A DNA stretch of 64,000 bases from Psilocybe azurescens (lineage: Eukaryota > Basidiomycota > Agaricomycetes > Agaricales > Agrocybaceae), in the NCBI GenBank assembly GCA_023853785.1, contig JAJIRX010000708.1, positions 124,001 through 188,000 of the forward strand, in the 5' to 3' direction. The notes under the pieces were generated by a model, which was given only the letters and a program-made list of their open reading frames with translations, did no database searches and had not been told where the DNA came from. A program made the translations under genes and the position numbers. This document shows, in pieces, positions 9,825-20,565 of the stretch (positions are counted from its first letter, which is position 1; every line of letters begins with the position of its first letter).

Positions 9825-12800
9825 CTACTCTTCGAACCCTCCAACCGTCCTGATACCTTCAACCAACCGGCGATATTCACGCAGCAATTCTCCGACTTCC
9901 GAGAGCCGTAAGTCATCAGGGGTACAATCCAAGAAACGTTGTTTAGGCGGAGGTAATCGTAATGGTATAGGCGATGCAGCTCTGGAAGATACTGGGCTAA
10001 TAGGCCGCGCAGTTGAAGGCTGTGGGTGAAGGGAAGACGATCTTCGTGACTCAGGCGGCGGAGAACCTCCCTGCCAATAAAGTGAATACAGCACGGCATA
10101 GAAAACAGTAAAATCATAACATACCTTTCGACCGGCAAGGGCGGAAACGGATGCCAAACGGTCTGACAAACTCTTCCTGGCGCGAGCCATTTTTGACTTC
10201 TCCTTGCTCGCACTCAGCATACTTTCGAAACTTCGTATACTCCGGGCATCTCCAGCAGCCATAAGGCCTTCGTCATCTTCGTCATCTTCGTCCTCTGCCT
10301 CACTTTCGTCTTCGTTCGAAGTAACGCTTTCAGCACCATCGTCGCTTACTTCATCCTGGCTATCTTCTGCGCCGACCCTGATTCGCAAAGAGGCTCTGGA
10401 TCTGATAGATGACGGTCTAGAGACAGTTACGAGTTGCTGCCCCGATTCTTCAGCTCCTGTATTAGACCTTGAACGCCCAGTGATGGGCAAGGACGCAGCT
10501 AAGCTAGCGATTGAGAAACCGCTCTCGCGTCTCAACAACCCGAACCCAGCAGGCCTCGACCCAGGTGTGCCAGGAGTAAGTCTGCCACTGGATGGCGACT
10601 TCGGATCAACACCAGCAGGCATGAAAGAGCGCAAGATACCAAACGACGAGTCGACGACGCCGCTGATGACTTTGTTGGCAGAATCGGCGATGGCATCCAC
10701 TTGTTGCCCAACCCGCCCACGTAAACCTTGGCCACCATCCAGCGGCTCAAGAGGTGTCTCAGAGGTGACTGGACTACGGGCCAATGGTATCGGCGTCAAA
10801 TCAGCAGTACTAAACCAAGAGCTGTGAGTAAAAATGGATGAACGAAGGCCAGTGAAACGAACCTCATGACTTTGTCGCTGTCTCCGAGGCCCAGCCCAGC
10901 CATATCCACATTCTCCAAAAATTCAGCCACTGCCATCAGATTGATCAAGCAATAGCTCTCCTCTCCACCAACCGATTGGTTCCTGAATCTTTGAGTAAAT
11001 AGTAAATTGGACACCAAATGTGGAGGGTTTGCTTTGACCACTGAGAAAATGATCATAGGTAGAAGAACATCGCCTGAAACTGGCGTCGGTTCTTTTGGAG
11101 TCGATGTTAGTTCCAGATGAGGAGCGGTCGGGATAGGCGGAGGTGATGAAACGTCAAGTGGGAGTGGTGGTGGTGCCGATTTAACTTTGGCCAGAGGAGT
11201 AGATACTGTATCAGGTGAAAGTTGTTTGATTGGCGATGTTGAGCTTTGTGCTTTGGTTGGCTTATCAGCGTTCTGAACATCCTTGGAAGGTGAGGTTTTG
11301 CTGGTTTCTACTGGTTGTCCTTCTTCCCTACGTTCAAAACTCTGCGTGGGCTTGGCAGTCTGAGGATCTTCATCACCATCTTCCTGGTCAACATCGTGCT
11401 CCGATATCAGACGAATGGGAGGCAATCTCGATAACCCATCTAGAATACGATTGTTAAATTCAAAGAAATAAGCCATAGAGTAAAGACATACCGACAACTA
11501 CTTTATGAGCGGCCACCAAGATGGCAGATTTGTCTCCAGGACTTCGGCAAGTGTCCAGTTGGCTAAGTACTGCACAGTTAAAAGTAAGCGGTTATACTAT
11601 CACGAGATGTCCGAACATATCTTACATTCGCCGCAAGCTTTGACAACTGCATCTAGTTCTGGTTCATTTACCGCATCGCCAACCTCGATTCCAAGATGTC
11701 CAAGCCCGAGATCCAACATGTTGAGAGCAGCCACACGACTGGTAAGAGCTTCATCATGCGAAGCATCATCGGTGGTAGGTTGCATGAATAATCTGAGTAA
11801 CCTATTAACCTAAGAAGAATTTGGTAATGAGGAGATGCACATACCGATCATAGAACAACGACGTGATTGTACGTTCGACGGCCTCCATGACCTCACGAAC
11901 TCGCGTCTCACTCTCCATTCGTTCATGTTCGCGTTTCTCTCTGTCCTTCTCGTCCTCCGCATCTCCTTCCCCTTCTCTCTCTCTCCGCCGTGGAATGAAG
12001 GGTGTCCCGCCAGCCCGCATGTCTTGTTCCAACTCAAGATAAAAGTCCTGCAATCGTTCTGCTGCATCATCGGGACTTTCTTCTATTGGGTTGACGACAT
12101 ATCCGTTCCCATTCCCATTAGAATCCTTGCTATTCCTTTCTGATCCCAATCTTTTCAACGATCCTGATGATTTCTTGACGAACGGATACCATTCAGCTGT
12201 TATGTCATGCACCTTCTCTGCCACCCAGCTCGGAACCGGAATGTTGCCCAATGACGTTGTAGAAGCTAATGCGGCTTTGAGTTCGTTTTTCAGAGCCTTA
12301 TTGATTTCTTTGGCAAGATCCTTCCGCACTATCTTTCGGCCGATAGTAAAAGCTGAGATTTCAAAGGAAGCGTTCGCATCGATTGCAGAGTCGAGACTGT
12401 GCAGCGATGAGGGTGGTGATGAAGGTACAGGTGTTGCAGGTTTCGCGCCAAAAAGTGAAGCAAATGGGTTGCTTATCCGCGAAGGGACGGATGTGTTACT
12501 CGAAGGCGCAGGCCGACCAGCTGGACGAGGAGGAAGTGGGGTTTTGTCGATGCTTGTGACCGCGGCGGTAGATGAAGTGTGGATGAATACTGTGGAATGT
12601 CGAATTGGGGGTATGTTATAGGTGGTATAATATCGGAGAGTGGCACTGGTAAAGGGGGTAGAAGTGATAGCGCTGATGCTCTGGTTGAAGGACTGAGAAG
12701 GTCTTGAAATAATTTCGAGGTAGGATTGATCGTGGAACGGAATGTAAGTATTTCTCTGCATTTGTGATAGATCAGTTCCAGCACGTCAGAGCATTAGCAA

Positions 12801-13483
12801 GGCCAGCATACCCATCTAAAGAGCCACGAATTCCGGAAAGAGTCACAATAGGGGAGTTTCTTCTGGAAGGACCTTCACACAACGCGATGTGATCTTTCAA
12901 GAAATCGGGGGTGATTTTGAAATTTGAGAACGAGGATTCCAATGGTAGAAGTAACGTCGCCTAAGTTGGCTTAGTAGGTCGTACTAGACCATCATGACGA
13001 ATGGAATAGTAAACGTACCTTTCCAGTCGTAATGGCTAGCCAAATGTCCAACCACTCGTCAGATGTTTCCACATCCACGATCAACTTCTCGAGTATAGAC
13101 CAGCCCAGTGTCCCGCTATCCAGGCCAATTGCTTGCGCCGCGGCCTTGAGATGCATCAGTTGAAGTTTGCTTGTAGCGTCTCCTTGGTGCTGCTGAGGTG
13201 AATGCGGATGTACTGTCGTGCCTGTGGTCGCTGCAGTCGGTGTCACGCGCTGCCGAGGCGTGTATGGCACATATCGCGGACCCCCGTTAACGCTGAGAGT
13301 AGCACCACTTCCTGAGACGGCTCCAGAATGCCCTTGCTCCGACGGAGTTGGGGACGATGGCCCAGGAGAAAGAAGAGGGTGCGCCTCATGTGCGGCCGCT
13401 GCTGGCTGCTGAGCCTGGAGTCGGGCACCTGAAAAACGGCCTATGGAAGTGGCGGGGAACTCGTTCTCCCTTTTAGAGGACAT
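9825..13483 (-). CDS. VPS9-domain protein (predicted Rab5-type GEF)
   Basis: Eight exons from ATG 13483: 13019-13483, 12812-12960, 11845-12755, 11626-11801, 11492-11569, 10863-11439, 10125-10809, 9825-10070. Introns are 43-58 nt; the product is about 1095 aa. A disordered N-terminus is followed by a helical region (IVRKDLAKEINKALKNELKA) and the VPS9 core at about residues 500-780: TITSLFYDRLLRLF, LLSQLDTCRSPGDKSAILVA, GDVLLPMIIFSVVKANPPHL, EESYCLINLMAVAEFLENV. VPS9 domains catalyse nucleotide exchange on endosomal Rab5/Ypt51 GTPases (Muk1 and Vps9 in yeast). The C-terminal third is acidic and Ser-rich. One base is missing for frame continuity at the G run 12538-12541 (forward), in the disordered part. 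Confidence 0.88.
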
Positions 13484-14289
13484 GATCTACAACTGGGGTG
13501 CAGAGATGTTATTCCAATGCAGAGATATGGGGTTGTTCGTTTGGACGATCCTACTGACTTAATGAGGTTATGTGGTGCCTTTGGCACTAGACCATACACT
13601 AAGAGTGATATTAGCAGTAGATCAGAGACCAGAGGCACCGAAACAAACGGGAGAAGGAGGTTGGTGATTAGTGGACCGTGGTGAAGCCACCATCTGGTCA
13701 GCATATCAATTGTCGGCCACGGTTCTAATTTGGGCATACAAGCTTAACATCAAACCATGACCTACAGAGACTCTTAAAACATCGACGTCCGTAGGTATAA
13801 ACACTGGACTACATACACCTCTAATGCACACAACGAGGTTCGGCTCAATTTTTATTAGTAACAGCCCGATATTAAAACCCGGATACTGTCAAGAGATTGG
13901 AGGCAACTCAGGGACCCTCGTCGTTGGATGTACAGTCAAATGAGCTAACGACTCGTTCGCACTCAAGGACCCAACAGGGACCTTCGTCTTTACAGCCATA
14001 TTGGGGCACACTTGGACTGCACCTTATAATATTGACGCATTGTTCTCGTACTTGCGCTGGACTACGTCTTTATCTTCGGCAGAGAAATCGAAATTAGAAT
14101 CCCTCGTTTCTTCCAATTGCGCATACATTCTGCATCGAAGACCGCTTAATGTGATAAGGGGTTGACGCTCACGACGTTGCTCGTTCTTAATGAAATCACC
14201 CTCAAAGAGGTTAATTGTGACCATGAACCCGGCACACTGACACACTGACACACTGACAAGCCGCAGGGTATGCTATTTACAATCCTGAA
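13484..14289. other. Intergenic stretch, no supported gene
   Basis: This lies upstream of the VPS9-domain gene. A reverse-strand frame at 13441-13737 with hydrophobic residues (LITNLLLPFVSVPLVSDLLL) overlaps the VPS9 start and has no further support. The rest holds scattered stops in all frames. Confidence 0.5.
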
Positions 14290-16545
14290 GGCTACCATTC
14301 GACACGCCTCATTCTCTCTCCTCCATCGTGTCTCCATCTACAGGATCTACAGGCTTACGAAGTCGAAGAATTGCTCAAAGAACCTGTTCAAGAAATCGTC
14401 CAAAAGACCGCCTACTCGGCCCACGATCGCATTGTTTTCCATCGGTAGTGTGAAATAGAAGAGAATTTTTCTGAAAAACCTATTCAAGAAGTCGTCCAAA
14501 GCAGCTTCGATTATTGGTGTTTCAAATACGATACAGCAGCCTGGGATAGTCCAGTCATCGGCAAGTTCATCCAACCGTCATGGTGTTCTTGAAACTGATT
14601 TCAGTTCGTTCATCAACCAGCATACAGAAAGCCATGGTGTACTATCCGCTTCGATGAACCAATCCAACGTAGACCAGGTTATGGGAATGTTGTCATCCCC
14701 AACTAGTCTTTCGTATGCACAACTGCCGGACGTAGCTTCGCCATCGAGTTCCGTTAGCCATCTGGATATTCCAGAAAGGGGCGTTCAAATTCCTTCGCCC
14801 GCTGTTAGTCGTTTGGACGTCAACGAAAAGTATGTAATTTGTTCAAGGCTTCTGAGTAACCTAATTCAACTGATGGCCCCAGAATTATCAGAGAATCGAA
14901 TGCAACAAGATCCGTGGCACCATCAACACTTTAATCCGATATAGCAGAGGGCTTTGGAATAGCTGGTCGATTTGTGCAGATAATTCCTCAAGAAACTTCC
15001 GAACTGCGTCGACAGCAATCCGATCAAAGTGGCACTGTCGATTGTCAAGACAATCATCGAGATAAAAAAGATGTGCGTAATTTCTCGTTTACTTCGAATA
15101 CTATCTGAGTATGGGCCATGTAGGAGATCGGCGATAACAAAGATCTGCTGACGGAAGGTCGACAAAGCACCATGCCACTACTGAGCGATGCGACTGGGAA
15201 GGTGGAAATGGACGACTCGAGAGATGTTAAGAGGGAAATAGAGGACTACAACGGTATGTCTTGTCGACAAATAGATTCGTAGTTGACTTCGAACACACAC
15301 TGTTTAGGAACAACCAGGAGAAAAATGCGGAATTACGCAGGAATTGGGTCCAAACTTCGGAACATCGACTACGAGAACTACAAGAAGAAAATTGGGACGA
15401 TCTGCAAGGCCATCAATGACACGACGAACGTGTTCATGGTACAAACTCTGCATACGACACCAGCCATGTATATGGTCATTAAAATTGCAACTTAATATGC
15501 AAATCGAAATCAGGAAAATGATGGCGAAGATCTACAAGCAGACGAAGGTGGCTTTGGTCATTTTTAAGTTTATGGCCTGGGCTAATTGAAGGATATGAAG
15601 AGAAAAAGGCGCGCTAGGAAGGACAGCAAGAGCGACGGATGATATCACTCCAAGGTCTCAATCCCTCCCGCAAGGCTAACCACAGGACGGTCTTAAAAGG
15701 ACAGAGCCTGAAGCGGGAAACGTGCACAGAAGGGGCTCGCATCAAGACCCTAGAAGACAACACCAACAGGGCCAACAACCGCACAGAGAAAGTCCGCCCG
15801 TCTTCTGGTTAACAGTCAAGCGGGCTCTGGGTCAACGACTATCGCATACACCATAGCCAAACGATTTGAGAAGGGCCAGCCTACAGTTTTGGGCGGCGGC
15901 TTTTTATGTTCCCGACAATTCGAGGAAACGCGAGGTCTCAATCGCATTCTTCCCACCATCGCCTAACGGCTGGCTTTCAGATGCGGACAGTACGAGACCG
16001 CATTGCATGTTCATGTTCCGGACAAGTTTGCTGTCGTCGGCCAGATGTTTCCGAGCAGACGAAAGAACTTCTCGCTGAGCCTTGAAGGATGCCAACCACC
16101 GTAACGATATACTGACCTACTTGATTGTCATTGATGCTCTCGATGAAATCAACGAAGATGGAGGGTCGAAATTCCTAGGCGTCATCAACCAACAACACTT
16201 CACTGGCATGACGTTCCTCGTGATGAGCCGCACAGATCCTCTACGCTTGTGGATGTTTCAAACAGTGATCTGCTGAAGGTGAAGATGGGCTACACCGACT
16301 CGGTCAATTTAGTTGCATTTTCTGCCAATAGTGCTTGGTTGGCCTCTGGATCGCATGATTGCGCTGTGCGGATGTGGGACACGTCGAAGGGTGGCCAATT
16401 GAGGATCATGAAGGGGCATACCAATACTGTCACTTCGGTTGCATTTTCAGCCGACGGTAGCAAGATTGTTTCTGGTTTATAGGATCACTCTATATGGGTG
16501 TGGGCCGTATTAATACATGTAGCGAGAGAATATAGGACTTCAGGA
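14290..16545 (+). pseudogene. Degraded NACHT-WD40 (fungal NLR-like) gene
   Basis: Remnants appear in the order expected for a fungal NLR-like gene but in shifting frames with stops. First a basic leader (KNLFKKSSK, seen twice at about 14378 and 14474), then a Ser-rich stretch with an intact-looking intron near 14830. A coiled-coil-like piece follows (RNWVQTSEHRLRELQEENW, about 15335). The NACHT start at about 15730-15960 has TCTEGARIKTLED, PPVFWL and a P-loop reading AGSGSTT, where the catalytic Lys of GSGKST is Ser; then FLCSRQFEETRGLNRILPTI. The Walker-B-like VIDALDEINEDG lies at 16130. The end is one WD40 blade and part of a second (VAFSANSAWLASGSHDCAVRMWD, stop TAG after KIVSGL). The normal remaining NACHT part and most blades are missing. 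Confidence 0.8.
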
Positions 16546-16914
16546 GGACGCTCAGTGGCGTAATTCTTATTGAAATTGTACCCCCAACAGTGCCGGAAAA
16601 TTCTATATCGAAAATGTGCGATTTTTGGCCGAGATGGAGGATGGTCAATAACTTGATGGCTGGCACAATGTCGATAACGTTCCAGTTTAACAAGGCGGCA
16701 ATATTTTCAAAACTGTTGGTGCACATTGAATCTCCGCGCTCTCGGCACAAAAAAGTCCGAACCGTTCTGATTGGACCGAGCTATTTATGGAAATGCTTCT
16801 CTTTCAACCCCTTCTGCCATCTCGAAAGTGCTTGTGTTCGTAGTCCACGGAGATTGAACGCGCCTCAGGTTTCCTGAGTATATCCGTTAGAATATCTTTC
16901 TCAGCCGCTCAAGC
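16546..16914. other. Intergenic, thymidylate kinase promoter side
   Basis: About 370 bp between the NLR remnant and the kinase start. No convincing coding frame or TATA box is seen. Confidence 0.4.
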
Positions 16915-17732
16915 ATGGCCGCGTCCAATGTAAATCGACGAGCACCATTCATTGTCATCGAAGGATTAGATCGGTCTGGTAAAACGACACAAACGTCCAA
17001 GCTACACTCGCGGCTCAAAGAGAATGGTGTTGAGGTCAGTCTTCTCAAGTTCCCAGGTAAGTTTCCGGGCAGTATGACTGCTCAAAATATTAGTAACGGT
17101 CTGGAACCATGTAGATAGAACGACGGCTATCGGTCAAATGATCAACTCGTATTTGCGTTCGGCCTCAGAGTTAGATGACCGTGCCATCCATCTGCTCTTC
17201 TCTGCCAATCGTTGGGAGCTTGCGTGCGTCATTGCTTCGCTTGTCCTTCCCCGCTCTATTGGCTGAATAACGCCATAGGTCTGCAATTGAGAAATTATTA
17301 TTGGCAGGAACACCTGTGATCTGCGATCGGTATGCTTTCTCTGGTATCGCGTTTTCGGCATCGAAAGTCAACTCCTTGGGCGATCCGCTTCTTGCGTTTG
17401 ACTGGTGTCGGAGTCCGGATATTGGGCTTCCTGCGCCGGACATCGTGCTCTTCTTTGATATAACGCCAGAAAAGGCGAAAGAACGCGGTGGGTATGGGGA
17501 AGAGAGGTACGAGAAAGAGGAGATGCAGTTGCGGGTGCGCCAGGTTTTCCATCGCATCGGCGAGGAGATGGCCGAGTCTTGGCGGTTGAGTGGAAGTGGT
17601 ACGCGCTGGGTCTCTGTTGATGCTGGGCGAGGAAGAGACGATGTTGAGCGAGATATTTGGGTCCTTGTCGATCCTCTGGTCAGAGATGGAGTCGAAGGGC
17701 CTATCAATAAGCTATGGACTAATTCACGTTGA
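16915..17732 (+). CDS. CDC8: Thymidylate kinase (dTMP kinase)
   Basis: Three exons, 16915-17056, 17115-17223, 17279-17732 (introns 58 and 55 nt), 705 nt, 234 aa. The P-loop [11 protein letters not shown] lies at residues 16-26, including the DR pair of eukaryotic dTMP kinases. Next come [22 protein letters not shown], and the DRY motif in [13 protein letters not shown] around residue 100. [20 protein letters not shown] and the lid region [11 protein letters not shown] follow. The enzyme phosphorylates dTMP to dTDP with ATP, an essential step of dTTP synthesis. Length and motif order match the family with nothing missing. The start ATG sits just upstream of the conserved [11 protein letters not shown] block. 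Confidence 0.95.
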
Positions 17733-18103
17733 GGTTGTACGGTTAACCGTCGCTATTTTTATTTTACTGGGAGGAAGCTTTGAGATTCTGCGTTAACACG
17801 GAAATAGGTCAAGTGCGTATGACCCAGGCAAGAAGAATATCTCGATCGGGGAAGGCATACACGTTGACCGAATCCATCTAATGTCTTAGGAACATGTTGC
17901 GAACATAGCCGGGGTATTAATGTCTAAGGCCTGAATCCACGAAGAGAATGAGAAAGCACAAAACGGAGGCACACAGAAACAAGAAAGGAGTAAACCACTT
18001 TTGTCAACGTGATTGTCTGTGACACTGTTACAATTGACAAGTGTCACAATTGTTTGTGCGTGTGATTCATAACACTACCTGCTCTCCACCACCAACCTCT
18101 ATA
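17733..18103. other. Intergenic between thymidylate kinase and UBC6
   Basis: Tandem same-strand genes are separated by about 370 bp. A pair of related TGTCACAATTG/TTACAATTGACA-like motifs stands near 18020-18050, about 60-80 bp before the UBC6 start; the role is unknown. No coding seen. Confidence 0.4.
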
Positions 18104-19510
18104 ATGGCAAGCAAGGCCGCCCAGAAACGTGTACGTCCCCTAACCCTACCTCGCCGTCGTTACACCCAACAACGACGGCCCAAGACCAGTCTGAACTCAC
18201 GCAATATCTTTCTCATTAACCCAATCTAGCTGTCTAAGGAATATGTTGCCATGCAGAGGGAGCCTCCTCCGTTTGTTTGGGCAGCACCCGACGAGAAGAA
18301 TATATTGACTTGTACGTACTCTACATGGTTGATATAATACATGTCAATGGTTACTTATGCGTCGCTTGTAGGGAATTTTCTTATCGTACGTCCTCACTCT
18401 TCCTGTCTGTGGCACAATCTCGGTTTCCTGATACACCGCTCTTTGTTTTAGCGCGGACCACCTGATTCACCGTTTTCTGGAGGAGAATATCATGGAGTTC
18501 TCTTGTTCCCATCCGAATACCCATTTAAACCGCCAGGGATAAAGGTGCGTGGATCCTCCTCGTCTTACCAATCGATCTAATTCACGACATCCTTCATAGA
18601 TGTTCACGCCATCAGGCCGCTTCCAACCCGACAAAAAGATTTGCTTCTCGATGTCAGACTTCCACCCTGGATCTGTGAGTTCTGTCTTCACATTAGACGC
18701 CAAGTTCTTGGCATTAGAAAATCACTGACGACATGCCTGCTGTGTAGTGGAATCCCGCATGGAGTGTAGCTACCATGTGAGTTTTTCAAATTCATCCAAA
18801 TTCTCTCTACCCCACTGTTTCCTCCGGCATCGTTATGGCACTACATTCCCCCTTTGGATGGACTCCGATAGATGTCAACCTCTCAACAAGAAAGACGAAA
18901 TGCTGACTTACTTCTAGATTGACCGGTCTTCTTTCGTTTATGCTTTCCGACGAGATGACGACTGGTTCAGTCACATCGTCAGAGCCCCATAAACGTGCAT
19001 TTGCAGCCCGCAGTCATAGCTGGAACATTCAACAAAATCGATTCAAAGAGGCTTTCCCTGAAGTAAGTAGGCTTGCCTTATTATAACCCACTTGCATATC
19101 TAACGATTTTGAAATAGTACTCGTCGCTAATCATGCGAGACCTGCCGAACATGGGCGAGAAAGAGCGAGGAAAACCTGATGTTGTTCCAAATGCACCGTC
19201 AGTATCTTATGTGCGCACGCCGCAGATCGCGGCAGCGGCAGCGGCATCAACTTCTTCGCCTGCTGTTCCCACACGTACCGGTTCGGACCATCCCCCTTCT
19301 GATCTGACTGCTTTATCAATAATGCATTATGAAGCAGCTTCAGAGGCACGATCAAATTCCGTCGTTAGACCTGAAGACCTCAATCGAGCAGCAGCACCAC
19401 TAGCGCAAGGCTGGACGACTACTTGGCGCCATTTTATCTACGAGAAATGGCGTCTATGTGCCTTCATAGCAGTGGCGGTCATGGTATCACGATTTTCCAC
19501 GCGAACGTGA
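18104..19510 (+). CDS. UBC6: Ubiquitin-conjugating enzyme E2, ER tail-anchored (Ubc6/UBE2J type)
   Basis: Eight exons: 18104-18130, 18230-18311, 18372-18385, 18452-18544, 18600-18674, 18748-18776, 18918-19062, 19118-19510; 858 nt, 285 aa. The UBC fold begins MASKAAQKRLSKEYVAMQRE. Next come WNFLIRGPPDSPFSGGEYHG and FPSEYPFKPPGIKMFTPSGR, then the active-site Cys in KKICFSMSDFHPGSWNPAWS (Cys 87 by count, matching yeast Ubc6). GLLSFMLSDEMTTGSVTSS follows. A Ser/Ala-rich linker leads to a C-terminal hydrophobic anchor (LCAFIAVAVMV). Ubc6 works with Doa10-type ligases in ER-associated degradation. Exon 3 is only 14 nt. All splice sites are GT-AG and the frame is intact. Confidence 0.95.
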
Positions 19511-20565
19511 TATTTCTTTGCAGTTTACTATGACACATTCCTTTTACATTGCTGGTGTCAGACGACATTAATTTGTTTCCAGACGGACCCTCCATTCTCC
19601 GAGCTCGTCACCGCCGCCCGCCACTCCAGCTTTTGCCATACATACACCCCCACTTTCCTTCTACGAACACATACAATTCCCTTTTTTTTCACGCTTTGCA
19701 CGAGGTTTCTATCGATGTAGCCCAGCCCAACCCAGCCCAGCCTCTCATTCCAGCTTGTCTTGTCTTGATCTTCCTATCCTCTATTCACTATCCTCTATAT
19801 CCTGACATCCAGATACTACCCTCTGGACCAACACTTTCCGAGCACACGATCATCACGAATGAACCACAATCAACACTCAACGAGACGCCGGTCCAACTCC
19901 TTCCGGAATAGCCTTGACGATCCTCAATTCATTTAACGAACAGCTTTTATCACAAGCTCACGATCTTTCTCTCTCTCTTTTGTTTCTACTCTTTTTGTGT
20001 CCTCTTCTAAATACAATGACATCTTATTTTATTTCTTTCCTCTCTTTTGGTGCTTTTCTTGCGATCCTGATTTATGCTTTCTCTTTTTGTCTTCTATCTC
20101 CTTTGTGTTTTTTTTTTTTTGACTAAGTGGTGGATTTGCGTTGTCGTCAATATTATCTACGGACTATGTTTTAGTTTTGAGGGTTGATGATGGAACTAAC
20201 GATGGAAATTGGGTTGATATTTGTTTGTTAATTTTGGGTGTGCTATCCCTCGATGGATAGGACGTGGATGATATTGATGACAAGGGATCATACATTGCAC
20301 ATACTCGGCTGATAATAGAGGGCTTTACGTCGTTGAAGAAAGAGGTAGTAACAGGTGGCGGTTCAGTATAAAATGTAGAAAATTTCAGTGTACACTGTAC
20401 AGGCTCAAGCTTGGTACAATATTTATCTTTCTTTCTTCCTGACTGAACGGGCATGAGGCAAGCGGTGTCAACGTATTCATGATTCGATACATCATTTTTG
20501 CAGAGCCTCAACGTAACCTCAGGAGGAATGAACCTCCAGAGAAAGCACCACGGATTGCAAGTGGG
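19511..20565. other. Convergent intergenic/3' UTR region
   Basis: About 1 kb between the convergent UBC6 and CWC27 3' ends. It is pyrimidine-rich, with a poly-T run near 20110 and a CCCAACCCAGCCCAG patch at 19720. Open frames here (19549-19911 and the reverse 20164-20511) have biased low-information composition and no homology I recognise. Probably UTRs and terminators. Confidence 0.45.

Noticed and set aside
10262..10300. Short TCGTCATCT repeat as a microsatellite feature
   Set aside because: It is simply the coding of an acidic Glu/Asp stretch in the VPS9-domain protein.
10204..10827. Forward 207-codon Ser-rich frame
   Set aside because: Antisense shadow of the acidic/Ser-rich part of the VPS9-domain gene.
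12091..12621. Forward 176-codon frame
   Set aside because: Antisense to VPS9 gene exon 3; no splice or start context.
13441..13737. Hydrophobic reverse ORF upstream of the VPS9 gene
   Set aside because: Overlaps the VPS9 start codon region, no conserved domain, no splice support.
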